From positions 1 through 54,769 of the forward strand of contig NZ_BBYJ01000043.1 of assembly GCF_001528665.1 (NCBI RefSeq): a DNA stretch of 54,769 nt, in the 5' to 3' direction. A program made the translations under genes and the position numbers. Positions 45,039 through 54,412 of this stretch are shown piece after piece (position 1 is the first letter of the stretch; every line of letters starts with the position of its first letter). The DNA is from Microtetraspora malaysiensis (GTDB lineage: Bacteria > Actinomycetota > Actinomycetes > Streptosporangiales > Streptosporangiaceae). Below the pieces are notes generated by a model that was not told where the DNA came from, made no database searches, and worked only from the letters and a program-made list of their open reading frames with translations.

Positions 45039-47183
45039 TCAGTTCAGCCGGTACAGCGACGCCTCCCCGTCGGTTCCCCCGTACTCCGAGGCGGCCACCG
45101 GCGTGCCGTTGGCCTTCACCCACGCGGTGACCTCCGAGGACCCGCCGCGCGGCCCCTCCCCGCCCAGCAGGACGTACTTCAGCCGGCCGTCGGCGGCGTA
45201 CTCCTGGAGTTCGGCGACCGTCATCGCCGGGTCGCCTCCGGTGAAGCCACCCATCGCGATGACCGGCCGGCCGGTGGAGAGGATGAGCGACGAGGCGCTC
45301 TGCGCGGAGGCCACCGCGACGAGCCAGGTCGCCCCGCCCTGGTTCCGCTCCAGATAGGCGGTCATCGCCTCGTCGACCCGGCCGCCGGGACCGCCGCCGA
45401 AGCCCCGCCCGCCGGGACCGCCGCCGAACCCCGGGCCTTCGGGGACGCCCGACGCGCTGGGGCCGCCGTACCGGCCCTCGGGACGATCACCGGCCCCTTG
45501 TCCCGGGCCTCCCGGGAAACCGCCTCTGAAGCCGCCTGCGGGCCCTCCTGCGGGGCCTCCGGGGAAGCCCGCCCCGCGACCGGTGACGGGACCCGCCGTC
45601 GGGTTCGTGCCGTTCACCCGGGACCCCAGCGGCGTCACCGCGTACGCCGCCGGACCGGCGAGCACGGCGAGCACCCCGGCGGTCAGCCCGGCCGCCGCGA
45701 CGCGGCGCGCTCCGAAGGTCGCCGCCGCGAGCCCGAGGACCGCCGCGGCCGCCGTCCCCGCGACCACCCAGGGCAGCCACGGGACGAACTCCGGCGTACG
45801 GCGCAGCACCGCGAAGGACCACGCGCCGGTCACGGCGACGGACGCCGCGAGCACGCACCCCCAGACGCGGGAGGCGCGCCGCGCCCGCCACATCAGGACC
45901 CCGCCGAGGCCGGTCAGCGCGGCGATCGCGGGCGCCATGGCGGTCGTGTAGTACGGGTGGAACGTGCCCTCCGAGAAGCTGAACACGGCGTAGTGGACGA
46001 GCAGCCACCCACCCCACAACAGCGACGCGGCCCGGGGAACGGAGCGCCGGCCCGGCCACGACCCGGTCACCGTTCCCGCGCCCGGCGCCGGAACGTCCGG
46101 GGAGAACCGGCGGGTGGTCAGGACGAGCCCCGCCACCAGCGCGATCACCGCGAACGGGATCAGCCACGAGATCTGCCCGGCCAGGACGTCGTTGAAGAGC
46201 CGCCCCGCCCCCGCCTCGCCGCCCCACCCGCCGGGACCGCCGAACCCGCCGCGCCCGCCGCCGGACGGGTCGCCCTGGCCGAAGCCGCCTCCACCGCCGC
46301 CGAAGATGCGGCCCAGGCCGTTGTAGCCGATGACGAGGTCCCACACCGTGTTGTCGGTGCTGCCCCCGATGTAGGGCCGGCTCCCCTCGGGCCACAGGTC
46401 GACGACGACCATCCACCAGGCGCTGGACACCGCCAGCGCGACCCCGGCCGCGAGCAGCCGTCCCGCCCGCCGGAGGAACGCCCCCGGCGCCGCGTACAGG
46501 TAGGTGAGCGCGAACGCGGGCACCACGAGGTACGCCTGCAGCATCTTGGCGTTGAACGCGAGGCCGACCAGGACCGCCGCGACCACGAGGGTGCGCGTGC
46601 GGCCGTCGCGGACCGCCGCCAGGCAGAACCAGGCCGCCGCCACCAGGAGCAGCACCAGCACGGTGTCCGGGTTGTTGTCGCGGTCGATCGCGACGGTGAT
46701 CGGCGTCAGCGTCATCACCAGGGCCGCGACGAGCGCGGCCGCGTGCCCGGCGGCGCCCGCCAGGGAGCGCCGGACCGCGGAGTGGAGCACCGCGACGGAC
46801 GCCACACCCGCGGCGGCCTGCGGCAGCAGCATGCTCCACGTGCCGAAGCCGAAGATCCGCGCCGACAGGCCCATCACCCACAGGGCGAGCGGCGGCTTGT
46901 CGACCGTGATGAACGAGCCCGCGTCCAGCGCGCCGAAGAAGAACGCCTTCCAGCTCCGGGTGCCGGAGTAGACGGCCGCCGCGTAGTACTCGTTGGCGTA
47001 TCCGTTCGCGCCGAGCGCCCAGGTGTGCAGGACGGCCGCGAGAACGAGCACGGCCCACAGCGCGGGGCGGGCCCAGCGCGGGTCCCCGGGACGGCCGAGC
47101 AGCAGCCGGCGCGTCCTGCCGTACCCGTGTGGCGCGGTGACGGCCGGGGCGGCGTGGGGCGCCGCGGTGGGGGACGCGCTCAC
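45039..47183 (-). CDS. GT39/PMT-like membrane glycosyltransferase
   Basis: 714 residues. About eleven membrane helices in the GT-C fold; the first external loop carries the acidic pair region NEYYAAAVYSGTRSWKAFFF, and DRDNNPDTVLVLLL follows. Two long glycine-rich loops (about residues 275-310, and 490-560) are conspicuous. The C-terminal about 120 residues form an external soluble domain (TWLVAVASAQSASSLIL, GGFTGGDPAMTVAELQEY). The family transfers sugars from polyprenyl-phosphate to wall or protein acceptors. GTG 47183 overlaps the stop of the GT2-GtrA gene and has GGAGGG upstream, so the two are coupled and probably form donor synthesis and transfer. Confidence 0.88.
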   Translation of the reverse strand: MSASPTAAPHAAPAVTAPHGYGRTRRLLLGRPGDPRWARPALWAVLVLAAVLHTWALGANGYANEYYAAAVYSGTRSWKAFFFGALDAGSFITVDKPPLALWVMGLSARIFGFGTWSMLLPQAAAGVASVAVLHSAVRRSLAGAAGHAAALVAALVMTLTPITVAIDRDNNPDTVLVLLLVAAAWFCLAAVRDGRTRTLVVAAVLVGLAFNAKMLQAYLVVPAFALTYLYAAPGAFLRRAGRLLAAGVALAVSSAWWMVVVDLWPEGSRPYIGGSTDNTVWDLVIGYNGLGRIFGGGGGGFGQGDPSGGGRGGFGGPGGWGGEAGAGRLFNDVLAGQISWLIPFAVIALVAGLVLTTRRFSPDVPAPGAGTVTGSWPGRRSVPRAASLLWGGWLLVHYAVFSFSEGTFHPYYTTAMAPAIAALTGLGGVLMWRARRASRVWGCVLAASVAVTGAWSFAVLRRTPEFVPWLPWVVAGTAAAAVLGLAAATFGARRVAAAGLTAGVLAVLAGPAAYAVTPLGSRVNGTNPTAGPVTGRGAGFPGGPAGGPAGGFRGGFPGGPGQGAGDRPEGRYGGPSASGVPEGPGFGGGPGGRGFGGGPGGRVDEAMTAYLERNQGGATWLVAVASAQSASSLILSTGRPVIAMGGFTGGDPAMTVAELQEYAADGRLKYVLLGGEGPRGGSSEVTAWVKANGTPVAASEYGGTDGEASLYRLN

Positions 47184-48391
47184 CGGCCCTCCCTCCGCGG
47201 GTTGAACACCCACACCCGCATGAGGAGGAAGCGGGCCAGGGTGGCGGCGCCGTTCGCGACGATCACCCCGGCCAGCTCGGTCCCGCGCGAGGCGCCCGCG
47301 GGCAGCAGGGCGAGGATGCCGGTGGTGAGGGCGAGGCCGATCAGGAAGGCGGCCAGTCCCTCGATCTGGTGCCGCAGCGCCCCGGACGTCCCGGTGACCC
47401 CGAACGTGAAGCGCCGGTTGGCGGCGGTGTTGGCGATCGCGGTGACCAGCAGCGCGACCGCGTTCGCGGCGACCGCGGGCATGACGCCGCGCAGCAGCCA
47501 GAAGATCGCCAAGTGGGCGGCGGTGCTGATCGCCCCGATGATCGCGAAGCTGGGGAGCTGCCGGGCCATCCCGGCGGGCAGCGCGGCATGCCGTACGCGG
47601 GCCGGGACGGGCAGGCGCACCGCGCCGGAGAGCGTCCTGCGCGCGACCCGCCACATGCCCCGGAGGTCGTCGGCGGCGGTCCTGACGATGTCCACCCGGC
47701 TGTCGGGGTCGTCCACCCAGTCCACCGGCACCTCGTGGATGCGCAGCCCGTGCCGCTCGGCGAGGAGCAGCAGCTCGGTGTCGAAGAACCACTCCTGGTC
47801 CTCCACGACCGGCAGCAGCGCCCGCACGATCTCGGTGCGGCCCGCCTTGAACCCGCACTGCGCGTCGGAGAACCCCGCCCCCAGCAGCGAGCGGAGCAAC
47901 AGGTTGTAGGAGCGGGAGATGAACTCGCGCTTGGGCCCGCGCACCACGTTGGAGCCGGTGGCGAGGCGGGTGCCGATGGCGAGGTCGCTGTGCCCGGTCA
48001 GCAGCGGGGCCACCAGCGGCAGGAACGCGTCCAGGTCGGTGGACAGGTCCACATCCATGTAGCTGACGACGTCGGCCTCGCTCTCGGCCCACGCCCGCCG
48101 CAGCGCGCGGCCGCGTCCCTTCTCGTCCAGGTGGAGGGCCCGGACACCCGGCAGTTCGCGGGCCAGCTCCGCCGCGATCGCCCAGGTGCCGTCCGTGCTG
48201 GCGTTGTCCGCGATCGTGATGCGGAAGCCGTACGGGAAGTCCCGGCTCAGGTAGGCGTGCAGCCTGCGGACGCTCTCGGCCAGCACGCGCTGCTCGTTGT
48301 GTACGGGGACCACGACCTCGACGAGGCGGGTCCTTCCCGGGGCCCCGCCGGAGGACGGGGCCGGAGTCGGGGGAACGGTCGCGATGCTCAT
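47180..48391 (-). CDS. Bifunctional GT2 glycosyltransferase/GtrA-family protein
   Basis: 403 residues. GT2 domain about 22-250 (VEVVVPVHNEQRVL, ADNASTDGT, and DxD in SYMDVDLSTD), of the dolichol-phosphate-mannose-synthase type, then a GtrA domain with four helices (about 275-395: SFAIIGAISTAAHLAIFWLL, ending LLMRVWVF). Such fusions make and flip polyprenyl-phosphate sugars. ATG 48391 is used. It is followed by the GT39 gene with a 4-bp overlap. The neighbouring two-component pair could control it. Confidence 0.92.
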   Translation of the reverse strand: MSIATVPPTPAPSSGGAPGRTRLVEVVVPVHNEQRVLAESVRRLHAYLSRDFPYGFRITIADNASTDGTWAIAAELARELPGVRALHLDEKGRGRALRRAWAESEADVVSYMDVDLSTDLDAFLPLVAPLLTGHSDLAIGTRLATGSNVVRGPKREFISRSYNLLLRSLLGAGFSDAQCGFKAGRTEIVRALLPVVEDQEWFFDTELLLLAERHGLRIHEVPVDWVDDPDSRVDIVRTAADDLRGMWRVARRTLSGAVRLPVPARVRHAALPAGMARQLPSFAIIGAISTAAHLAIFWLLRGVMPAVAANAVALLVTAIANTAANRRFTFGVTGTSGALRHQIEGLAAFLIGLALTTGILALLPAGASRGTELAGVIVANGAATLARFLLMRVWVFNPRREGR

Positions 48392-48528
48392 GTCGTCCAA
48401 CGTCGGCAGAGCGAATTGAACCTTGGTGAGCCGCCGATTAAGGATGTCTGAGAAAAGCCCGGGAGCCCCTGATCACGGACCTCCCGTCGCCGCTCGTCGC
48501 CCGTCCCTTGAGCCGCGTCTGAGCTGGG

Positions 48529-49977
48529 TCAGCCGGACTCGCCCGGGGTCCCCGGGAGGGCGACGGTGGCCACCGTCCCGCCGCCCGGCGCGTTCGCCAC
48601 GCGCACCTCGCCCCCGGCGTCGCGTACGGCCTGGGCCACGATGGCGAGGCCGAGCCCCGAGCCGGGGAGGCTGCGCGCCGACGGCGACCGCCAGAACCGC
48701 TCGAAGACGTGCGGGAGCTCGTCGTCCGGGATGCCCGGCCCGTGGTCGCGCACGGTCAGCACACCGGCGGCGAGCCGCACCTCGACCAGGCCGCCCGGCG
48801 GGCTGAACTTCACCGCGTTGTCGAGCACGTTCACCGCGGCCCGCTGCAGGCCCCGGACGTCGCCGTGGACCCGCCACGGCTTCAGGTCCACCCGGAACTC
48901 CAGCCCCGGGCCGCGCCGTCTGGCGCGTTCCACGGCGGCGGCGACCAGGTCGTGGAACTCGACGTCGGCGGAGCGCTCGCCCGTCTCGGCGCTGCGCGAC
49001 AGTTCGAGCAGGTCGCCGATCAGGCTCGACATCTCCTCGAACTGCTCCTTGACGTTGACCAGCAGCCGGCGCTTGGCCTCCGGCGCCAGCGGCCGGCCGG
49101 TGTTCTCACTGCGCAGCATCAGGTCGATGTTGGTGCGCAGGCTGGTCAGCGGTGTGCGCAGCTCGTGTCCCGCGTCCGAGACCAGGCGCCGCTGGCGCTC
49201 CTGCGAGCTGGACAACGCGGCCGTCATCGTGTTGAACGACCGGCCCAGCCGGGCGATCTCGTCGGTGCCCTCGACCGGGATCCGGATCGCGAGGTCCTCC
49301 GTACGCGCCACGTGCTCGACCGCGCCCGTCAGCCGCTGGACGGGGCGCAGCGCGGCGCGGGCCAGCCAGAGACCGGCCGCGGCCGCGCCGACCACGCCGG
49401 CGACGGCGACCGAGCCGAGGATCAGGGCGAGCATCCGGAGCGTCCCGCTCAGGTCCTCGGTGGAGCGGAACACGCTCACCGCCACCGGCTCGCGCACCGC
49501 GAACCGCCGTACGTCGTCGGGCGCCCCGGGCGGCGGCTGCGACGTGTACGTCCTGGTGAGGACGAGCACCTCGCTGCCGTTCTCGGTCACCGCGTCGCGC
49601 AGGACCGGCGCGCCGCCCGCGACCGCGAGCGCCCGCTCCTCGGCGGTCGGGACGACCTGGTCGGAGCCCCCGAAGACGCAGACGGAGCCGTCCGCGCGGA
49701 TGACCGCCCAGCCGCGCCCGGACGGGTCCCACGGGTGCGGCGGCCCCGCGCCCTTGACCCCGGGGAGGCTCTGGCGCGCGGTGCCGTCGCAGTCGGCGAG
49801 CGCCAGCGCCACCTGCTCGGCGCGCGGGACGAACTCCAGCAGCGAGTCGCGCACCTGCCCCTGCATCTGGTCGCGGATCAGGAACCAGCACATCGCCGCC
49901 GACAGCGCCACGGCGGCGGCCACCGCGGACGCGATCACCAGGGTGAGCCGGGACCTGAGCGAGCGGCGTCTCCTCAC
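48529..49977 (-). CDS. HAMP-containing sensor histidine kinase (MprB-like)
   Basis: 482 residues. Two membrane helices (about 11-34 and 182-207) flank an external sensor (about 35-180); HAMP about 205-260; HisKA with His271 in [17 protein letters not shown]; HATPase with [18 protein letters not shown] and [12 protein letters not shown] 49977 overlaps the response regulator stop by four bases. It is downstream of its regulator in an operon, and the next genes are the glycosyltransferases. The external signal is unknown; an envelope stress role is suggested only by similarity. Confidence 0.93.
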   Translation of the reverse strand: MRRRRSLRSRLTLVIASAVAAAVALSAAMCWFLIRDQMQGQVRDSLLEFVPRAEQVALALADCDGTARQSLPGVKGAGPPHPWDPSGRGWAVIRADGSVCVFGGSDQVVPTAEERALAVAGGAPVLRDAVTENGSEVLVLTRTYTSQPPPGAPDDVRRFAVREPVAVSVFRSTEDLSGTLRMLALILGSVAVAGVVGAAAAGLWLARAALRPVQRLTGAVEHVARTEDLAIRIPVEGTDEIARLGRSFNTMTAALSSSQERQRRLVSDAGHELRTPLTSLRTNIDLMLRSENTGRPLAPEAKRRLLVNVKEQFEEMSSLIGDLLELSRSAETGERSADVEFHDLVAAAVERARRRGPGLEFRVDLKPWRVHGDVRGLQRAAVNVLDNAVKFSPPGGLVEVRLAAGVLTVRDHGPGIPDDELPHVFERFWRSPSARSLPGSGLGLAIVAQAVRDAGGEVRVANAPGGGTVATVALPGTPGESG

Positions 49978-50693
49978 GGGGAGGTCCGCAGCACGTATCC
50001 GACGCCGCGCACGGTGTGGATCAGCCGGGCCTCGTCGGCGGCCTCGGTCTTCCTCCGCAGGTACATCACGTACACGTCGAGGGAGTTGGACGACGGCTCG
50101 AAGTCGAAGCCCCACACCTCGCTGAGGATCTGTTCGCGGGTCAGCACCTGGCGCGGGTGCACGAGGAACAGTTCGAGCAGCAGGTACTCGGTGCGGGTCA
50201 GGTCGAGGGTGCGGCCGCCCCGGGTGACCTCGCGGGCGGCGGTGTCCATGCGCAGGTCGGCGAAGGCGAGCACGGCGCCCGCCTCAGCGCCCGGGGCTCC
50301 GGCGCTCAGCGCGCCGCGCCGCAGCAGGGCGCGCACCCGGGCGAGCAGCTCGTCCAGCTCGAACGGCTTGACCAGGTAGTCGTCGGCCCCCGCGTCGAGG
50401 CCGGACACCCGGTCGCCCACGGCGTCGCGCGCGGTCAGCATCAGCACCGGGACGTGGTTGCCTCCCGCGCGCAGCCGGCGGCAGGTGGTGAGGCCGTCCA
50501 GGCGCGGCATCATCACGTCCAGCAGCACCGCGTCGTACGGCTCGCGCTCCAGCCGGTCGAGGGCGGAGGTCCCGTCCGCGACGGTCTCGACCTTGTAGCC
50601 CTCGAACTCCAGGCTGCTCCGCAGCGCCTCACGCAGCGCCGGCTCGTCGTCGACCACCAGCAGCCGCGCCGCCCCACCCTCTACTCCCGTCAC
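49974..50693 (-). CDS. OmpR-family response regulator (MprA-like)
   Basis: 239 residues. Receiver with Asp15-Asp16, phospho-acceptor Asp59 in [12 protein letters not shown], and KPF (Lys near 109). Winged-helix effector about 145-238 with [32 protein letters not shown] and [12 protein letters not shown] 50693 starts four bases after the oxidoreductase stop, so the gene may be co-transcribed with it. An in-frame ATG at 50717 would overlap that gene. It pairs with the kinase downstream. Confidence 0.93.
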   Translation of the reverse strand: MTGVEGGAARLLVVDDEPALREALRSSLEFEGYKVETVADGTSALDRLEREPYDAVLLDVMMPRLDGLTTCRRLRAGGNHVPVLMLTARDAVGDRVSGLDAGADDYLVKPFELDELLARVRALLRRGALSAGAPGAEAGAVLAFADLRMDTAAREVTRGGRTLDLTRTEYLLLELFLVHPRQVLTREQILSEVWGFDFEPSSNSLDVYVMYLRRKTEAADEARLIHTVRGVGYVLRTSP

Positions 50694-50697
50694 CGTC

Positions 50698-52242
50698 TCA
50701 CGGTATCCGCGCCCCATGAGAGCTCGATGAGAGCAGGACGGCCATCGCGGCGTTGTGACCGGGGATGCCGCTGACGCCTCCGCCGCGCCGGGCGCCCGCG
50801 CCGCACAGCAGGATCCGCTCGTGCGCCGTCTCCACGCCCCATTGCCCGTCCGCGGCGGACTCGGCGTACGGCCAGGACAGGTCGCGGTGGAAGATGTGCC
50901 CGCCGGGGAGCCCGGCCTCGGCCTCCAGGTCGAGCGGGGTGCGCGCCTCGATGCACGGCTCGCCGGACGGCGCGCGGAGCAGGCAGTCCTCGATCGGCTC
51001 GGCGAGCACCGCGTCGACCGACGCGAGGGTGCGGCGCAGCGCCTCCTCGCGGGCGCCGGGCGCGGTGAACAGCCGGGCGGGCATGTGCAGGCCGAACAGC
51101 GTCATCGTGTGCGCGCCGGACTCCCGCAGCTCACGCCCGAGGATGGACGGGTCCGTCAGCGAGTGGCAGTACATCTCGGCGGGCGGCAGGTCCGGGATCC
51201 GGCCCGCCGCGGCCTGGGCGCGGGCGGCGGCGAGCTGCCCGGCCCCCTCGTTGATGTGGAGGGTGCCGCTGAACGCCTCCTCCGGGCGTACGGAGGCGTC
51301 CCTGAGCCGGGGCAGCCGGGAGACCACCATGTTGACCTTGAGCTGGGAGCCCTCCGGCCGCTCCGGGGTCTCGCCGAGCAGCCGGGCCAGCACGGCGGGC
51401 GGCAGCGCGGCCAGGACGTGGCCGGCGGAGACCGTGTGCTCCCCGTCCGCGTCGCGGAAGGCCACCTCGCCCGACGGGTCGACGGCGAGCACCTCGGCGC
51501 CGCACCTGATCTCGGCCCCGGCGCTCCTGGCCGCGTCCGCGAGGGCCTGCGTGACGGCTCCCATGCCGCCGACCGGGACGTTCCAGTCGCCGGTCCCGTC
51601 GCCGATGACGTGGTACAGGAAGCACCGGTTGGCGAGCAGGTCGGCGGCCGGGTCGGCGAAGGTGCCGATGAGCGCGTCGGTGAGGACCACGCCGCGCACG
51701 GTGTCGTCGGCGAAGCGCTCGGCGACCACCTCGCCGATCGGGCGTTCGAACAGGTCGCGCCACGCCTGCGCCCCGACGAGGTCGCGCAGCGCCGCGCGGT
51801 CGGGCAACGGTTCGAGGAGGGTGGGCGCGACCTGCCGGGCGACGTGGGCGGTCATCGCGTAGAAGCGGCGCCACGCGTCGTGGTCGCCGGCGCCGCCGGT
51901 GACGGCGGCGAACGACGCGGCGGTGCGCGCCTCGTCTTCGCCGTCCACGAGCAGCCCGGTGTCCCCGACCGGCGTGTACGAGGCGAAGCGGCGGCGGCGC
52001 AGCTCGACGCGTACGCCGAGGTCCTCGACGATCTTCCGGGGCAGCAGGCTGACCAGGTAGGAGTACCGCGACAGCCGGGCGTCCACTCCGGGGAAGGCCC
52101 GGGCGGAGACCGCGAGCCCGCCGACGTGGTCGAGGCGTTCGAGCACGAGCACCCGGCGTCCCGCCCGGGCGAGATAGGCGGCGGCGACCAGGCCGTTGTG
52201 CCCGCCGCCGGCGACGACCGCGTCATAGCGCGAGTGAGCCAT
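50698..52242 (-). CDS. Phytoene-desaturase-like NAD(P)/FAD-dependent oxidoreductase
   Basis: 514 residues. N-terminal FAD-binding Rossmann motif [20 protein letters not shown] (10-29) with [15 protein letters not shown], and a C-terminal FAD segment [20 protein letters not shown]. This is the PYROXD2/CrtI-like branch found widely in bacteria, not a carotenoid gene set: no phytoene synthase is near. The substrate is unknown. ATG 52242. Divergent from psuG, which begins 244 bp to the right. It precedes the response regulator by four bases. Confidence 0.9.
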   Translation of the reverse strand: MAHSRYDAVVAGGGHNGLVAAAYLARAGRRVLVLERLDHVGGLAVSARAFPGVDARLSRYSYLVSLLPRKIVEDLGVRVELRRRRFASYTPVGDTGLLVDGEDEARTAASFAAVTGGAGDHDAWRRFYAMTAHVARQVAPTLLEPLPDRAALRDLVGAQAWRDLFERPIGEVVAERFADDTVRGVVLTDALIGTFADPAADLLANRCFLYHVIGDGTGDWNVPVGGMGAVTQALADAARSAGAEIRCGAEVLAVDPSGEVAFRDADGEHTVSAGHVLAALPPAVLARLLGETPERPEGSQLKVNMVVSRLPRLRDASVRPEEAFSGTLHINEGAGQLAAARAQAAAGRIPDLPPAEMYCHSLTDPSILGRELRESGAHTMTLFGLHMPARLFTAPGAREEALRRTLASVDAVLAEPIEDCLLRAPSGEPCIEARTPLDLEAEAGLPGGHIFHRDLSWPYAESAADGQWGVETAHERILLCGAGARRGGGVSGIPGHNAAMAVLLSSSSHGARIP

Positions 52243-52486
52243 CGTTCTCCAGGGGTCGGCCGCCGGCCGGAGGCGGCGGGGTACCGGACGTGTCGTGGCC
52301 GGCGGGGACCCCAGGTCGCCGCGTGGCCGCGCGTGAGGGGCACACTAGCCCGGAGGGTCCGCCCGGACCAGGGGGTCCATGCCCACTTCCCCGCTGTTTC
52401 GCTGGCTGATCGTGCGGTGGACGGCCCCGAGCGATACGTATAAGTTTGTCCTTTTGTAACCATTTGGGAAGCTACCTGGGAGAGCC

Positions 52487-53401
52487 ATGCTCAAGGTCGT
52501 GCCGTCGGAGGAAGTCGCCGAAGCCCTGTCGGCCGGGAGGCCGGTCGTGGCGCTGGAGTCGACAATCATCTCCCACGGGCTGCCGCAGCCGCGCAATCTG
52601 GAGGTCGCCCTCGAACTTGAGGAGATCGTGCGCGCGGCGGGGGCGGTGCCGGCGACCATCGCGGTCCTGGACGGCGTGCCCCGCGCCGGGCTGGACCGCG
52701 AGGGCCTGGAGCGCATCGCGACCGAGCCCGGCCTGCGCAAGCTCGGCTTCCGCGACCTGTCCCCGGCCGCCGCGCTGAAGGTCAGCGGCGCGACCACGGT
52801 GTCCGGCACCTCGTTCCTCGCCGCCCGGGCGGGCATCCGCGTGTTCGCCACCGGCGGGCTCGGCGGCGTCCACCGCGGCTGGACCACCGTGCAGGACGAG
52901 TCGGCCGACCTGGACACGCTGAGCCGTACCAGGATCACGGTCGTCTGCGCGGGCGTGAAGTCCATCCTCGACGTGCCCGCCACGCTGCAGCGGCTGGAGA
53001 CCCGGCAGGTCACCGTGGTGGGGTACCGGACCGACGAGTTCCCCGGCTTCTACCTGAACACCTCCGGCGAGCCGGTGGACTGGCGGATCGAGACCGCCGC
53101 CGAGGCCGCCGAGATCATGCGGGCGCAGGACCTGCTCGGCGGGCCGGAGACGGCGCTGATCGTCGCCAACCCGGTGCCGGTCGCCGACCAGCTCAACCCG
53201 GCGCTGCACGACCGGGTGCTCGCCGAGGCGCTCCGCGCGGCCGACGAGCGGGGCATCGCCGGGCAGGCGATCACGCCGTTCCTGCTGGAGTACCTGGTCA
53301 ACGGAACGGACGGCGCCTCCCTTGAGGCGAACCTGGCCGCGGTGCGCGGAAACGCCCGCCTCGCCGGGGAGATCGCGGCATCCTGGTCGCGGGAGGACTG
53401 A
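52487..53401 (+). CDS. psuG: Pseudouridine-5'-phosphate glycosidase
   Basis: 304 residues. Clear PsuG signatures: VALESTIISHGLPQPRNLE (22-40), SGTSFLAARAGIRVFATGGLGG and CAGVKSILDVPATLQ, in which the Lys of GVKS is the Schiff-base residue. The enzyme cleaves the C-C glycosidic bond of pseudouridine 5'-phosphate to uracil and ribose 5-phosphate. ATG 52487 follows GGGAG. The kinase gene psuK follows immediately, forming the standard pair. The upstream AT-rich stretch at 52434-52458, with ATACGTAT, may hold the promoter. Confidence 0.96.
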   Translation: MLKVVPSEEVAEALSAGRPVVALESTIISHGLPQPRNLEVALELEEIVRAAGAVPATIAVLDGVPRAGLDREGLERIATEPGLRKLGFRDLSPAAALKVSGATTVSGTSFLAARAGIRVFATGGLGGVHRGWTTVQDESADLDTLSRTRITVVCAGVKSILDVPATLQRLETRQVTVVGYRTDEFPGFYLNTSGEPVDWRIETAAEAAEIMRAQDLLGGPETALIVANPVPVADQLNPALHDRVLAEALRAADERGIAGQAITPFLLEYLVNGTDGASLEANLAAVRGNARLAGEIAASWSRED

Positions 53402-53402
53402 C

Positions 53403-54347
53403 GTGGGAGGCCTGCTGGTGATCGGCGACGTCGTCACCGACGTCGTGGCGTTGCACGGACAGCCGGTCGCCACCGGCACCGACACCGCGGCCGACATCGT
53501 GCTGCGTCCGGGCGGCTCCGGGGCCAACACGGCCTGCTGGGCCGCCCGTCTGGGCGCGGACACGCGGCTGCTGGCCCGCGCCGGGCACGACACCGGCGAG
53601 TGGCACCGGGCCGAGCTGGTCAAGGCCGGGGTCCGGCCGCACCTGCGGATCGACCCCGAGCGGCCGACCGCCGTCGTCATCGCCATGGTCGACCCGAGCG
53701 GTGAGCGCTCCATGCTCACCAACCGCGGCGCGGGCCGCCACATCGGCCCGGAGGACTGGTCGCCCTCGTTCCTCGACGGTGTCGCGTACCTGCACCTGTC
53801 GGGCTACACGCTGTTCGAGCAGCCGGGCCTCGACCTCGCCCGGCTCGCCATGCGCGAGGCCGCCGGACGCGGCGTGACCGTCAGCGTGGACGCCGCCTCG
53901 ACCGGGTTCCTCCGCGAGTTCGGGCCGGAGCGCTTCGTCCACGAGACCTCCGCCGCCCAGATCGTCATCGCCAACCTCGACGAGGCGCTGCTGCTCACCG
54001 GCGCGACCGCCCCGGAGGCCGCGGCCGCGTCCCTCAGCGACGCGTACGGCACCGCCGTGGTGAAGCTGGGGGCGGGCGGCGCGCTGCTCGGCGAGGACGG
54101 AACGGTCGTGGCGAAGGCGCCCGCGGCCCCCGCCGAGGTGGTCGACTCGACCGGCGCGGGCGACGCGTTCGCCGCCGGGTTCCTCGCCGCGCTGCTGTCC
54201 GGACTCGACCCGCGGACCGCGCTGGAAAATGGTTGCCGGGCGGGCGCCGTGGCGGTCGCGCAGGTCGGCGGCCGTCCTCCGGTCCCGGGAACGGCCGCTC
54301 AGTCAGCCGGTATCGCCAAGGAGCTTTACCCTATTGACACTGATTGA
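53403..54347 (+). CDS. psuK: PfkB-family kinase, probable pseudouridine kinase
   Basis: 314 residues. PfkB signatures: RPGGSGANTACWAARLGADT near the N-terminus and DSTGAGDAFAAGFLAALL with the catalytic Asp near the C-terminus. It lies two bases after the psuG stop, with GGGAGGA upstream of GTG 53403; the tandem psuG-psuK arrangement indicates phosphorylation of pseudouridine to feed PsuG. PfkB substrate specificity cannot be read by eye, so ribokinase-like alternatives remain. TTGACA at 54334-54339, inside its 3' end, may start the next gene. Confidence 0.88.
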   Translation: MGGLLVIGDVVTDVVALHGQPVATGTDTAADIVLRPGGSGANTACWAARLGADTRLLARAGHDTGEWHRAELVKAGVRPHLRIDPERPTAVVIAMVDPSGERSMLTNRGAGRHIGPEDWSPSFLDGVAYLHLSGYTLFEQPGLDLARLAMREAAGRGVTVSVDAASTGFLREFGPERFVHETSAAQIVIANLDEALLLTGATAPEAAAASLSDAYGTAVVKLGAGGALLGEDGTVVAKAPAAPAEVVDSTGAGDAFAAGFLAALLSGLDPRTALENGCRAGAVAVAQVGGRPPVPGTAAQSAGIAKELYPIDTD

Positions 54348-54412
54348 TAGCTTGCGGCGTAAGCTGCACCATTAGCAACATGCGTCACTCTCGGGAGGGT
54401 GCGGTCATACCG

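Noticed and set aside
50698-52242. Carotenoid biosynthesis cluster
   Set aside because: The oxidoreductase is CrtI-like, but no phytoene synthase or cyclase is adjacent and the sequence fits the PYROXD2 branch better.
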